Shown: in pieces, positions 6,986-14,026 of the stretch
How positions within the stretch are numbered: position 1 is the first letter of the stretch
Layout: every line of letters begins with the position of its first letter
NCBI GenBank assembly: GCA_964442905.1
Contig: CAYUBD010000016.1
Location: forward strand, 1 to 22,124
Length of the DNA: 22,124 bases
From: JAFGFG01 sp964442905
Lineage (GTDB): Archaea; Aenigmatarchaeota; Aenigmatarchaeia; QMZP01; JAFGSV01
Direction of reading: 5' to 3'
Made by a program: the position numbers and the translations under genes
The notes under the pieces: generated by a model
What the model was told of the DNA's origin: nothing
Seen by the model: the letters and a program-made list of their open reading frames with translations, nothing else
Database searches by the model: none

Positions 6986-7570
6986 ATGAGTGCGAAAAAG
7001 GATAATTCTGAATTCAAGATAAAGGTCCAGAACATCGTGTCATACACGGTTCTCGGGAAGCCCATTTCTCTGGACAAGATGCTTCAGAAGGTTGAAGACA
7101 CGGAATGGCAACCGGAGCAGTTCCCCGGGCTTGTCTACAAGATAAAGGACCCCAGGGCATCAGCGCTTATCTTCTCGCAGGGGAAGATCGTCTGCACCGG
7201 AACCAAGTCACTCGAAGACCTTGACAAGGCCATGAAGAAGATAGTAAGCAGGATCAGAAAAGCCGGATTCAAGATGCCCACCAAGTACAAGACAAAGGTG
7301 GAGAATATAGTAGCATCCACCAAGGTCGATGGAGACATAAGCCTTGAAGATATTGCAACTACGCTGGAGAACAGTGAATACGAACCCGAGCAGTTCCCGG
7401 GTCTGGTTTACAGGATAAGCGAACCGCGTGTCGCCTTTCTCCTGTTCGGTTCCGGCAGAGTGATATGTGCGGGAGCGCAGAGCGAGGAAGACATTCATAG
7501 GGCGCTTAAAAAGTTCCGGAATAACCTCGCGGAAATCGGCGTGAAGGTAACGCCCGCGGCTGAGATATGA
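6986..7570 (+). CDS. tbp: TATA-box binding protein
   Basis: 194 residues forming the two pseudo-symmetric halves of the TBP saddle: residues about 10-95 (KVQNIVSYTVLG ... QFPGLVYKI ... ALIFSQGKIVCTG) and about 100-187 (KVENIVASTKVDG ... QFPGLVYRI ... FLLFGSGRVICAG). Both halves keep the QFPGLVY strand and the DNA-wedging phenylalanines in the ALIF and FLLF strands. It binds the TATA boxes described for this window and recruits TFB and RNA polymerase. Length is typical for archaea; the acidic tail found in some archaeal TBPs is missing. It is a single-gene transcript with its own promoter between aIF5B and a PAP2 phosphatase. Confidence 0.97.
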   Translation: MSAKKDNSEFKIKVQNIVSYTVLGKPISLDKMLQKVEDTEWQPEQFPGLVYKIKDPRASALIFSQGKIVCTGTKSLEDLDKAMKKIVSRIRKAGFKMPTKYKTKVENIVASTKVDGDISLEDIATTLENSEYEPEQFPGLVYRISEPRVAFLLFGSGRVICAGAQSEEDIHRALKKFRNNLAEIGVKVTPAAEI

Positions 7571-7586
7571 GCTGGTTTTTTCTAAG

Positions 7587-7595
7587 AAATAAAAG
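7587..7595 (+). promoter_or_regulatory. TATA-like promoter, leaderless, for the PAP2 gene
   Basis: AAATAAAAG is centred about 26 bases before the ATG at 7617, following a T run (GGTTTTTTCT, 7574-7583) that may end the TBP transcript. Confidence 0.45.
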
Positions 7596-7616
7596 AAATC
7601 GAAACCAATTAGAATA

Positions 7617-8135
7617 ATGAGCGAGAGTTTTTGGGCCGCTGTTACGCTTTTCGGGGATCCGATCATCTGGTCTTTGGCCATATCTGGACTTGTGATTGTT
7701 TATCTCGGGCTGCGAAGATACGGTAAATATCCAAAGGAAAGACGCATTCTGAAGAACTTCCTCCTGCTGATAGTCCCTGCATTGGCCATCTCAATTTTCG
7801 GCTCTGAATTCCTGAAGCTGGTGTTTCAGGTACCGAGACCGTGCATCCCGTGTCCCGCAGACGCATGTAACATATACTGCCCAGCGACATTCTCGTTCCC
7901 GTCAGGTCATACGTCCACCATAACAGGTATCGTAACAGGTCTTGTTCTTCTCCTGAGAAAAAGGGAATATCTTTTCATCTACATAGTTCCTGTCGTCATC
8001 GCGGCATCAAGGGTAGAACTGGGTGTGCACACGATAAACGATGTAACAGCCGGTTTCTTCGTCGGTCTTGCACTCACGCTGCTGGTATGGAAATACAGAA
8101 AGAGAATCTACAGATGGGAAGATGATATACTCTAG
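7617..8135 (+). CDS. PAP2-family membrane phosphatase
   Basis: 172 residues with about five membrane spans. The three signature motifs are intact: K67-x6-R74-P75, P-S-G-H (95-98), and S121-R-x5-H128-x3-D132. H98 and H128 are expected to be the catalytic pair of this phosphohistidine mechanism. The family dephosphorylates phosphatidate-type lipids or polyprenyl diphosphates at the outer membrane face. With UppP-, kinase- and reductase-like genes nearby, a polyprenyl-diphosphate substrate is plausible but not shown. Four cysteines (76, 79, 84, 88) sit in the loop between motifs 1 and 2; in an exported loop they could form disulfides. It converges with the aRF1 gene; both TAG stops lie in the same palindromic CTAG (8132-8135). 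Confidence 0.9.
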   Translation: MSESFWAAVTLFGDPIIWSLAISGLVIVYLGLRRYGKYPKERRILKNFLLLIVPALAISIFGSEFLKLVFQVPRPCIPCPADACNIYCPATFSFPSGHTSTITGIVTGLVLLLRKREYLFIYIVPVVIAASRVELGVHTINDVTAGFFVGLALTLLVWKYRKRIYRWEDDIL

Positions 8136-9349
8136 ACACTGTATCTGAGAACCCCAGCGATGCCTCCCATCTCATGCAGCTGCTCACCCTCACGGCTGTC
8201 AGTCGATATAATTTCTACTGCAGTGCTTACCTGCTCAGCAAGGTCGTCCAGTTTTTCCACTGCGTCCTTTTCACTGGTGATTTCCATTACGGTCTGGCAG
8301 TCCGGGCATTTTACCTCGGTTTTCCCGTCACTCCTGATCATCTTTTCGAGTTTCTTTCTGCATGAAGGGCATTCGAGCCCTGCATAAGTCCAATCGAAAT
8401 CATCTGAAACGAGAAGTATCTCAACCGCGCCTTTCTCAAGTGCCGCCAGTGTCTCATGCAGTCCGTAAACAGCAAGACCTGAATCCTTTGAGAGTTCTGA
8501 GAAGAACTTCTCCATCAACTTCCTCTCCCGTGTTACAGATGCTTCTGCGAGTATATCCTCTGCCCTTACAATCATCTCCTCCAGACCGGGCATGGATGTA
8601 TAAGAGGTGTCAACCACGCCTATAATCTTTGAATCGATGTCGGTGGGAAGGAAATCCCCGTTGCGGAACATGTCTTTTATCGGCCCTGGTCCTCCGATGA
8701 TTATGCCCCTGAGATCCTCCATGCCGCGGAAATATGAAACAGCCAGCTCTGCTGTCTTCTTGAGGTGATCATTAAGAAGCCCCTCCCTTACACGTGCGTA
8801 GCGTGCCTGGCTCCAGCCTCCTTTTTTTGTCTTCCCGGGAACAAGAGATTCTATATGCTTGAGTGACTCTATACGCGTTCCTTTGAGCGTCCCTATATCT
8901 GATTCTGACTTGTCGAGCACTATGAGCCCGTATATCTCCTTTTCCCTCACCATGTACTTCAGCGGGTCCAGAACGAACGTCTGGTCGCATCTGTAGAGTC
9001 TCTGGTTCAGCTTTTCCTGCGGCTCTATGACCCATAGTTTTATGTCGCTTTCACCTTCCTTTTCGGAAACATTTCCGCAGAATATGGCCAGACCATTTGG
9101 TGGTGTGATTTTGTAATGCTTCAGATGCTGGGATATCTTTTCGAGAGCACCCAGTACGTTCTTCCTCACTGGTTTTGATTTTATGTTTGCTGCTGTGCCC
9201 TGTTCCTGTGTCACCTGCGTTGAAACAACGTTCAGGTTAGTGCCCACAGGTACATATATGGTTATCAGTTCCGTGTGCCTCCCCCTGATTGCGGAAAGCT
9301 TCTTTATGAGGCTAAGCAACCTCTTATGAGCAATGTTTTCCTTGGCCAT
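8132..9349 (-). CDS. prf1: archaeal peptide chain release factor aRF1 with GGW-SQ instead of GGQ
   Basis: 405 residues, normal length for aRF1, the factor that reads all three stop codons and releases the nascent chain. The N-domain carries NIKS (55-58) within GTAANIKSKPVRKNV and the YxCxxxF motif as YRCDQTF (119-125), both used in stop recognition. The catalytic loop, usually G-G-Q-S-x-x-R-F, reads G177-G-W-S-Q181-A-R-Y: tryptophan replaces the catalytic glutamine and a glutamine appears two positions later. The C-domain is ordinary (IIGGPGPIKDMF, VVDTSYT, DSGLAVYG) and includes a CxxC pair set (CPSC, CPDC). The change involves two separate codons, so a read error is unlikely. GGWSQ resembles the catalytic loop of Vms1-like/VLRF1 peptidyl-tRNA hydrolases as I remember it. 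It may be the only class I factor or a paralogue acting in ribosome rescue; the rest of the genome is needed to tell. Confidence 0.93.
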   Translation of the reverse strand: MAKENIAHKRLLSLIKKLSAIRGRHTELITIYVPVGTNLNVVSTQVTQEQGTAANIKSKPVRKNVLGALEKISQHLKHYKITPPNGLAIFCGNVSEKEGESDIKLWVIEPQEKLNQRLYRCDQTFVLDPLKYMVREKEIYGLIVLDKSESDIGTLKGTRIESLKHIESLVPGKTKKGGWSQARYARVREGLLNDHLKKTAELAVSYFRGMEDLRGIIIGGPGPIKDMFRNGDFLPTDIDSKIIGVVDTSYTSMPGLEEMIVRAEDILAEASVTRERKLMEKFFSELSKDSGLAVYGLHETLAALEKGAVEILLVSDDFDWTYAGLECPSCRKKLEKMIRSDGKTEVKCPDCQTVMEITSEKDAVEKLDDLAEQVSTAVEIISTDSREGEQLHEMGGIAGVLRYSV

Positions 9350-9374
9350 AGAAAATCAACCATATTGTCAGAAA

Positions 9375-9386
9375 CATTTAACTTTG
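9375..9386 (-). promoter_or_regulatory. promoter of the aRF1 gene
   Basis: On the minus strand TCAAAG then TTAAATG is centred about 30 bases before the ATG at 9349, implying a very short leader. No Shine-Dalgarno is present. The remaining gap toward EF-2 (9393-9408) holds a 16-base inverted repeat, GGGAGTTTAAATTCCC, perfect except for one position pair. Confidence 0.45.
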
Positions 9387-9425
9387 AGACTCGGGAGTTT
9401 AAATTCCCAAATCCTGAATAACGTG

Positions 9426-11627
9426 TCATTCGCTGGTTTCTTCTTCAGGTTCGTCGGTTATGCCCTTTCTCTGTTTTATCCTTTGGATTACGTTCCTTTC
9501 AAGCTCTTTCGGAAGAGGCTCGTACGTTACGTCGATGAGCCAGAAGAATCCCTGTCCGCCCGTACCCGACTTAAGCGCGGAGTTGAAACCGAACATCTCG
9601 GCCACAGGAAGCTTTGCCTTTATGACTGTTACGCCCCTTTCCTCATTCATCTCGATTATCTGCCCCCGCCTGTTCTGGGTTTCTTTCATGGCTCCGCTAA
9701 GCTGCTCAGTCGGAACATCTATCCGGATCACCTGCTTGGGCTCAAGTATGAAAGCATTTGCTCCGATCATGGCCTGCCTTATAGCTGACCTCACTGCGGG
9801 TATGACCTGTGCAGGTCCCCTGTGTATTGCGTCTTCGTGAAGCTTTGCATCGACTATCTTGACTTTCATGCCCGTGCATGGCTCCCGGGCAAGCGGTCCC
9901 TGGTCCATGGATTCGCCGAATGACTGCTTGAGCATCTCCATGACCTCAAGTATGGAATTAACACCGCGGGTGTTGTCTATGAAGATGTTCCTGTTGTGGA
10001 TAAGCTTGATTTTCTTGATCTCGTCCCTGTCCATGCCAAGTTTGACCAGCTTGTCTATAAGCTCAAGGTCCTTTTTCTTTATCTCGAAATCAGACGGGAT
10101 GTCACCCGTGGACATAGCCTTGAGAACGCTCTCTTCAAGCGGCTCTGCGACCATATAGAACCTGTTGTGCCTGTTTGGTGATTTGCCTTCCACTGGTTCA
10201 GGTGTCAGCCTCTTTATGGATTCCTTGTATATGACTATCGGAGGTGAAACATTGACGTCTATCTCAGCGTCCTTGAGAGGCCTCTCTATCTTGGCATCTA
10301 TGTGAAGCTCACCAAGTCCGGAAACGAGATATTCCCCGGTGTCTTCGTTGATCTTAACTCTGAGTGTCGGGTCCTCCCTGCTGGTCTTCCTGAGGAACTC
10401 TATCAGCTTTGCCAGCTGTTTTGGCTGCTTTGGTTCCACGGCCTTAGTGACCACAGGCTCGAATATGTGCTTTATGCTCTCGAAAGCCGGAATTGCATAA
10501 GATGGCTCTGCAAGCGTTTCCCCGGAGAAAGCGCTTTTCAGTCCGACTATACCTACGATGTTTCCGGCGACGACTTCATCCATCACTATCCTCTGTGCGC
10601 CCTTGTATATGGAAACCTGCTGTATCTTCTCATTCTTCTGTGTACCTATAAGCGAAAGTGTCTGACCACCTTTAATCGTGCCTGAGAATATCCTGACGGT
10701 TGCTACATAACCTGCGTGAGGATCGGGATAAACCTTTGTAACGACAGCCGCCAAATGCCCGTTGGGGTCACATGCCTTCATTGATTTCACTATGGGGCTT
10801 TCTTCCTCCTCACTGGGCCATATCTTCTCTATCCTGTATTTTTGTGCCTGAAGTGGATTCGGAAGGTGATTTATTACCATTTCAAGTACGACCGTGTGAA
10901 GAGGTGTCTTCTTCGCTAGCTCCTTTTCCTGCCCATTCTCGGTCATGTCTATGATATCCTTGAAAGATAACCCTGTCTCCTTCATCTTCGGGACTGATAT
11001 CGCCCAGTTCCTGAGGGCAGAACCGAAAGCAACGCTCCCGTCCATGACATTGACAGTGGACTTGTCAGCATACTCCTTCTCAGCGTACTTCTGTATAAGC
11101 ATGTTGACTTCAGTGATAATCTTCTTGAACCTCTCCTCCATCTGTTGCGGAGTGAGCTTAAGTTCCTTTATCATCCTGTCTACCTTGTTGATGAAGAGAA
11201 GTGGTTTCACCCTTTCCTTGAGGGCCTGTCTCAGAACCGTCTCTGTCTGTGGCATGCATCCCTCGACAGCGTCAGCAACGACAAGAGCGCCGTCTACGGC
11301 TCTCATTGCCCTCGTGACATCACCGCCGAAGTCGACGTGACCCGGCGTGTCTATAAGATTGATAAGATACTTTTTTTCTTTGACTGTATGTACCATGCTG
11401 ACATTGGCAGAGAAGATCGTGATGCCCCTTTCCTGCTCCTGGTCTACAGTATCCATGAAGAGCTGTGTCCCCGCGTGCTCCTCGGATATCATGCCGGCAC
11501 CTGCAAGCAGGTTGTCAGAAAGCGTGGTCTTCCCGTGATCTATATGTGCGATTATGCCAATGTTCCTGATCTGCTCGGGCTTATTCATGAGTTCCCTGAC
11601 AGTCGCAGTCAAATCATCTTTTGCCAT
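9426..11627 (-). CDS. fusA: translation elongation factor EF-2
   Basis: 733 residues, standard for archaeal EF-2, the GTPase that drives translocation. G1 is AHIDHGKT, G3 is DTPGH (VDFGGDVTRAMR follows), and G4 is NKVD. The domain IV loop contains EDAIHRGPAQ, with H602 as the expected diphthamide site, so the organism should carry a diphthamide pathway unless it has been lost. I chose the ATG at 11627 rather than the in-frame GTG at 11636 because GTGATT at 11636-11631 is the Shine-Dalgarno, spaced as in aIF5B. It follows S7 in the cluster but has its own strong BRE/TATA element overlapping the S7 end, so it can be transcribed apart from the ribosomal genes. aRF1 follows 76 bases downstream. 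Confidence 0.97.
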   Translation of the reverse strand: MAKDDLTATVRELMNKPEQIRNIGIIAHIDHGKTTLSDNLLAGAGMISEEHAGTQLFMDTVDQEQERGITIFSANVSMVHTVKEKKYLINLIDTPGHVDFGGDVTRAMRAVDGALVVADAVEGCMPQTETVLRQALKERVKPLLFINKVDRMIKELKLTPQQMEERFKKIITEVNMLIQKYAEKEYADKSTVNVMDGSVAFGSALRNWAISVPKMKETGLSFKDIIDMTENGQEKELAKKTPLHTVVLEMVINHLPNPLQAQKYRIEKIWPSEEEESPIVKSMKACDPNGHLAAVVTKVYPDPHAGYVATVRIFSGTIKGGQTLSLIGTQKNEKIQQVSIYKGAQRIVMDEVVAGNIVGIVGLKSAFSGETLAEPSYAIPAFESIKHIFEPVVTKAVEPKQPKQLAKLIEFLRKTSREDPTLRVKINEDTGEYLVSGLGELHIDAKIERPLKDAEIDVNVSPPIVIYKESIKRLTPEPVEGKSPNRHNRFYMVAEPLEESVLKAMSTGDIPSDFEIKKKDLELIDKLVKLGMDRDEIKKIKLIHNRNIFIDNTRGVNSILEVMEMLKQSFGESMDQGPLAREPCTGMKVKIVDAKLHEDAIHRGPAQVIPAVRSAIRQAMIGANAFILEPKQVIRIDVPTEQLSGAMKETQNRRGQIIEMNEERGVTVIKAKLPVAEMFGFNSALKSGTGGQGFFWLIDVTYEPLPKELERNVIQRIKQRKGITDEPEEETSE

Positions 11628-11663
11628 CGTAATCACTATAAATCATATACTTAGAACAGTTCT

Positions 11664-11678
11664 CTATTTAAATTTTCG
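11664..11678 (-). promoter_or_regulatory. BRE/TATA promoter of EF-2
   Basis: CGAAA plus ATTTAAATAG on the minus strand is close to the archaeal consensus. It predicts a start near 11642 and a leader of about 15 bases holding the GTGATT ribosome site. The element sits immediately after the S7 stop codon. Confidence 0.7.
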
Positions 11679-11679
11679 A

Positions 11680-12267
11680 TTATCTGGCGCCTTCCGCCTC
11701 CTTCTCTATCCTGTTCCTCTCTCTGATTGGAAGCGTTTTTGCATCGTTTTCCGCTATGGCCATGAGATCCCCTGCAATGACTTCACCAAGGCTCTTTCTG
11801 CTCTTGAAGGTAGACTTGTAAATGCCCTGTGTGATGAGCCTGAGCGCGAGGTCTATCCTTCGCTGAGGTGAAGTGATGACAGCCTTTCTCGCTATGATTC
11901 CGCCAAGCTGGTAGGCTGCTATTTCCTCGTAAAGCGCGGAATTCTCTATTGCCCTGATAAGGACCTGAACCGGATTCTTCTTTATCTTTTCCTCTATTAT
12001 GTCAAATGCTTTTTCAGTCTCTCTCATTATGGTCTGGTAGTTCCCGCAGAACCTTCCGGATGTCCGCTTGTGCCTCTTGCCCGTGTGTCCCGTAACCATG
12101 AGCTTGTTCATGAACCTCTCAACGATGTTCATCTCGTTCTTTCTGAAGTCTCCGCTCTTCCTTCCGTAAGTGCGCGGGACGACAACCGGCCTGATGTTCA
12201 TGTATTTGACAAGGCCCGGATCCTCTATCACGAGTTCCTTCATATCCCACTTATTGAACAATAACAT
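11680..12267 (-). CDS. rps7: ribosomal protein uS7
   Basis: 195 residues, in the archaeal size range. It is the 30S head-organising protein near the E site. Seen: PVVVPRTYGRKSG, then NIVERFMNKLMVTGHTGKRHKRTSGRFCG, then the core helix ENSALYEEIAAYQLGG and SPQRRIDLALRLITQG, all typical of archaeal S7. Starts 9 bases after the S12 stop with only a weak GTGGT ribosome-site match, consistent with coupling. It ends next to the EF-2 promoter. Confidence 0.96.
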   Translation of the reverse strand: MLLFNKWDMKELVIEDPGLVKYMNIRPVVVPRTYGRKSGDFRKNEMNIVERFMNKLMVTGHTGKRHKRTSGRFCGNYQTIMRETEKAFDIIEEKIKKNPVQVLIRAIENSALYEEIAAYQLGGIIARKAVITSPQRRIDLALRLITQGIYKSTFKSRKSLGEVIAGDLMAIAENDAKTLPIRERNRIEKEAEGAR

Positions 12268-12276
12268 TTTACCACA

Positions 12277-12699
12277 TTAAGCCGTCTTCGGCTTCTCCTT
12301 TTTTCCTTTGAGCAGTTCGTTCAGTGAAGCGCCGTTCACTCCGGTGACCTTGTACTTGATGCCGTGCATGGAACCCACGGCTGACTTCTGAGAGCCGCCG
12401 ACACCTACGATTGTAACCTCATCGTGCTCGTCTATGAACTTGATTGCGTTCGTTCCCGGAACGAATGCCGTTACCTGGGTACCATTCTTTATCAGCTGGA
12501 CCCTGACGCACTTTATGATACCGGAGTGGGGCTGCTTCTGCTCCACACCTTTCTTCTTGAGCACTATGCCTCTTCCTATCGGAGCGCCCTTGAGCGGGTC
12601 TTTCTTCCAAAGCTTCAGTGCCTTCTTCTTTCCGGCCTTGGAACTCCACCTGAACTTCTTCCTCTTCTTCACCAGATTTCTTGCTGCGAATTCTCCCAT
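12277..12699 (-). CDS. rps12: ribosomal protein uS12 with altered decoding-centre loops
   Basis: 140 residues. S12 lies at the decoding centre and controls tRNA-selection accuracy. The family is certain from GRGIVLKKKGVEQKQP, IKCVRVQLIKNG and TAFVPG. Two nearly invariant loops are changed: KQPNSAIRK of other archaea reads KQPHSGIIK, and the AVGDIPGVRFK loop reads AVGSMHGIKYK, replacing both the aspartate and the proline that flank the streptomycin and accuracy sites of bacterial S12. Both stretches were re-read codon by codon on the minus strand. The start ATG is one base after the NusA stop codon, so translation is probably coupled. The change could mean a divergent decoding centre in this lineage, or a second S12 elsewhere. 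Confidence 0.94.
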   Translation of the reverse strand: MGEFAARNLVKKRKKFRWSSKAGKKKALKLWKKDPLKGAPIGRGIVLKKKGVEQKQPHSGIIKCVRVQLIKNGTQVTAFVPGTNAIKFIDEHDEVTIVGVGGSQKSAVGSMHGIKYKVTGVNGASLNELLKGKKEKPKTA

Positions 12700-12700
12700 G

Positions 12701-13105
12701 CTATCTCAGCCTCAGGTAATTTATCTTGAAGTGCCTGCTTAAAAATTCCTTCATGACCTTTATGTTCCTTCCGCTCCGTCCTATCACGACTGACCTGTCG
12801 CTGTTCGGTATTGATACAGTTACCGAATCTTTGCCTACCTCTACGTTTTTTGCGGTTGGTATCATGTTTTTGACCATTGTTTCAACATCCTTAGCGAACT
12901 CGAATATCTTCACGGTCTTTCCCAGTACCCTGCTGACATTCTTTATCACGGTTCCGTTCTTTCCGATGGCGAGCCCCGACTTTCCGGCTTCTATCATGAA
13001 ATACACGCAGTTCTCATCGCGGATGCAGTCCTTCACATGGACCTTTGTCATCCTTTCGAAGACGCCTATGTCCCTTATGTTCTGCGTCTGCAATTTTATT
13101 GTCAT
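12701..13105 (-). CDS. nusA: archaeal NusA-like transcription factor (two KH domains)
   Basis: 134 residues from the ATG at 13105. Archaeal NusA is the short form made only of the two KH domains and binds RNA during transcription elongation/termination. KH motifs are seen as GLAIGKNGTVIKNVSRVLG and VVIGRSGRNIKVMKEFL (GxxG loops GKNG and GRSG). An in-frame TTG at 13111, immediately after the L30e stop, could extend it by two residues; ATG is preferred. The order L30e-NusA-S12-S7 is the conserved end of the archaeal RNA polymerase/str operon, but here the polymerase genes are not upstream. Confidence 0.95.
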   Translation of the reverse strand: MTIKLQTQNIRDIGVFERMTKVHVKDCIRDENCVYFMIEAGKSGLAIGKNGTVIKNVSRVLGKTVKIFEFAKDVETMVKNMIPTAKNVEVGKDSVTVSIPNSDRSVVIGRSGRNIKVMKEFLSRHFKINYLRLR

Positions 13106-13111
13106 AGTCAA

Positions 13112-13375
13112 CTACTTCTCTATTCCCAGTGTCACTATTTTAAATGGCTTGCCGCACAGCTGCCCAAGCGCTGCCGAATCTCCGTCGAACTTTTCCACCG
13201 AAACCTTCGATATCTTACTGTAATACTCAAGCTCTTTGACAATATCAGCCGGGCAGTTGGCAGGGCAGACGACTGCCTCGAGTTTACCGTTCTTTACTGC
13301 ACTGGCTACGGAATTCCTCCCCATTACGATCTTACCATTCTTCACTGCAGCCTTTATAATCTTTTCTGAACTCAT
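13112..13375 (-). CDS. rpl30e: ribosomal protein eL30
   Basis: 87 residues, slightly short for the family (around 100). Kink-turn-binding L7Ae/L30e fold: IKAAVKNGKIVMGRNSVASAVKNGKLEAVVCPANCP, then LGQLCGKPFKIVTLGI. It has a good ribosome site (AGGGGT) shortly upstream of the ATG. It directly follows S8 (8-base gap), an unusual junction because L30e normally follows RNA polymerase subunit A''. Confidence 0.93.
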   Translation of the reverse strand: MSSEKIIKAAVKNGKIVMGRNSVASAVKNGKLEAVVCPANCPADIVKELEYYSKISKVSVEKFDGDSAALGQLCGKPFKIVTLGIEK

Positions 13376-13383
13376 ATGGACCC

Positions 13384-13770
13384 CTAATAAATATAACCCA
13401 GAAGCTTACCGCCTATGCTCTTTTTCTTGGCTTCTTTGTGCGATATCACACCCTGAGACGTGCTGACCAGCAATACGCCAAGCTCGGCTGCCGGGAGGAA
13501 CCTCTTTTCCCATGCAATGAAATCAGCATGCCCTACAGAGAATCTGGGCTTTATCGCACCGCACTTGTTTATCCTCCCAAGAAGCTTTATACTGAACTGT
13601 CCGCTCTTTCCGTCGTCGATGTGCTCGAACTCGCCAATGTACTTCTCCTTCTGCATTATCAGAAGCATGTTCTTTATCAGATTGGACGCAGGAGTGACGC
13701 ACACTGTCTTTCCTATAGCTTCTGCGTTCTTTATTATGGAAAACATGTCAGCAATCGTGTCGTGTCTCAT
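13384..13770 (-). CDS. rps8: ribosomal protein uS8
   Basis: 128 residues, typical of archaea. Seen: DTIADMFSIIKNAEAIGK at the N-terminus and the C-terminal GVLLVSTSQGVISHKEAKKK segment with its Ser-Thr-Ser-x-Gly motif that contacts 16S helix 21. Starts 5 bases after the S14 stop. In the usual spc operon L6 would follow; here L30e does. Confidence 0.96.
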   Translation of the reverse strand: MRHDTIADMFSIIKNAEAIGKTVCVTPASNLIKNMLLIMQKEKYIGEFEHIDDGKSGQFSIKLLGRINKCGAIKPRFSVGHADFIAWEKRFLPAAELGVLLVSTSQGVISHKEAKKKSIGGKLLGYIY

Positions 13771-13775
13771 ATTAA

Positions 13776-13997
13776 TCAGTCATATTTCTTGAATCCGAGT
13801 TTCTTTGCTTCCTCCCTGAAGCACTGCCTGCAGTACTGCAGACCGTACTTGTTGATGACTCCCTCGGTCTTGCCGCATCCCCTGCACGGTGTGGCGTTTC
13901 TGCCGAATTTTCTGTCTCTGGGCTTGCAGTGCTTTAGAAATCTGGCTAGCTTAATGGGCTTGTCTGCTATCTGTTTTTTAGCGTTTTTGAAACTCAT
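13776..13997 (-). CDS. rps14: ribosomal protein uS14, zinc-binding type
   Basis: 73 residues from the ATG at 13997. The zinc site is CRGC...CRQC in a TPCRGCGKTEG ... YGLQYCRQCFREEA context. It packs in the 30S head. An in-frame GTG at 14006 is better explained as part of a ribosome site (AGTGAA) than as a start. A TATA-like TTTAAATA (minus strand, 14024-14017) lies between L5 and this gene and may serve as an internal promoter. Confidence 0.93.
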   Translation of the reverse strand: MSFKNAKKQIADKPIKLARFLKHCKPRDRKFGRNATPCRGCGKTEGVINKYGLQYCRQCFREEAKKLGFKKYD

Positions 13998-14016
13998 ACT
14001 ATTCACTGCTGCCTTT

Positions 14017-14024
14017 TATTTAAA
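14017..14024 (-). promoter_or_regulatory. possible internal promoter before S14
   Basis: TTTAAATA on the minus strand is centred about 24 bases before the S14 ATG, within the 29-base L5-S14 gap, the only gap longer than 10 bases between S17 and S7. It could boost S14-S8-L30e-NusA-S12-S7 expression. Confidence 0.4.
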
Positions 14025-14026
14025 TA

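Noticed and set aside
8807..8821. GGW in aRF1 as a sequencing error
   Set aside because: Restoring GGQSA would need changes in two codons, each by more than one base; the frame is intact on both sides and the glutamine at +2 looks like a replacement.
9333..9788. Plus-strand frame covering the EF-2/aRF1 gap
   Set aside because: It mostly runs antisense through the conserved EF-2 C-terminus and has no motif or start signal.
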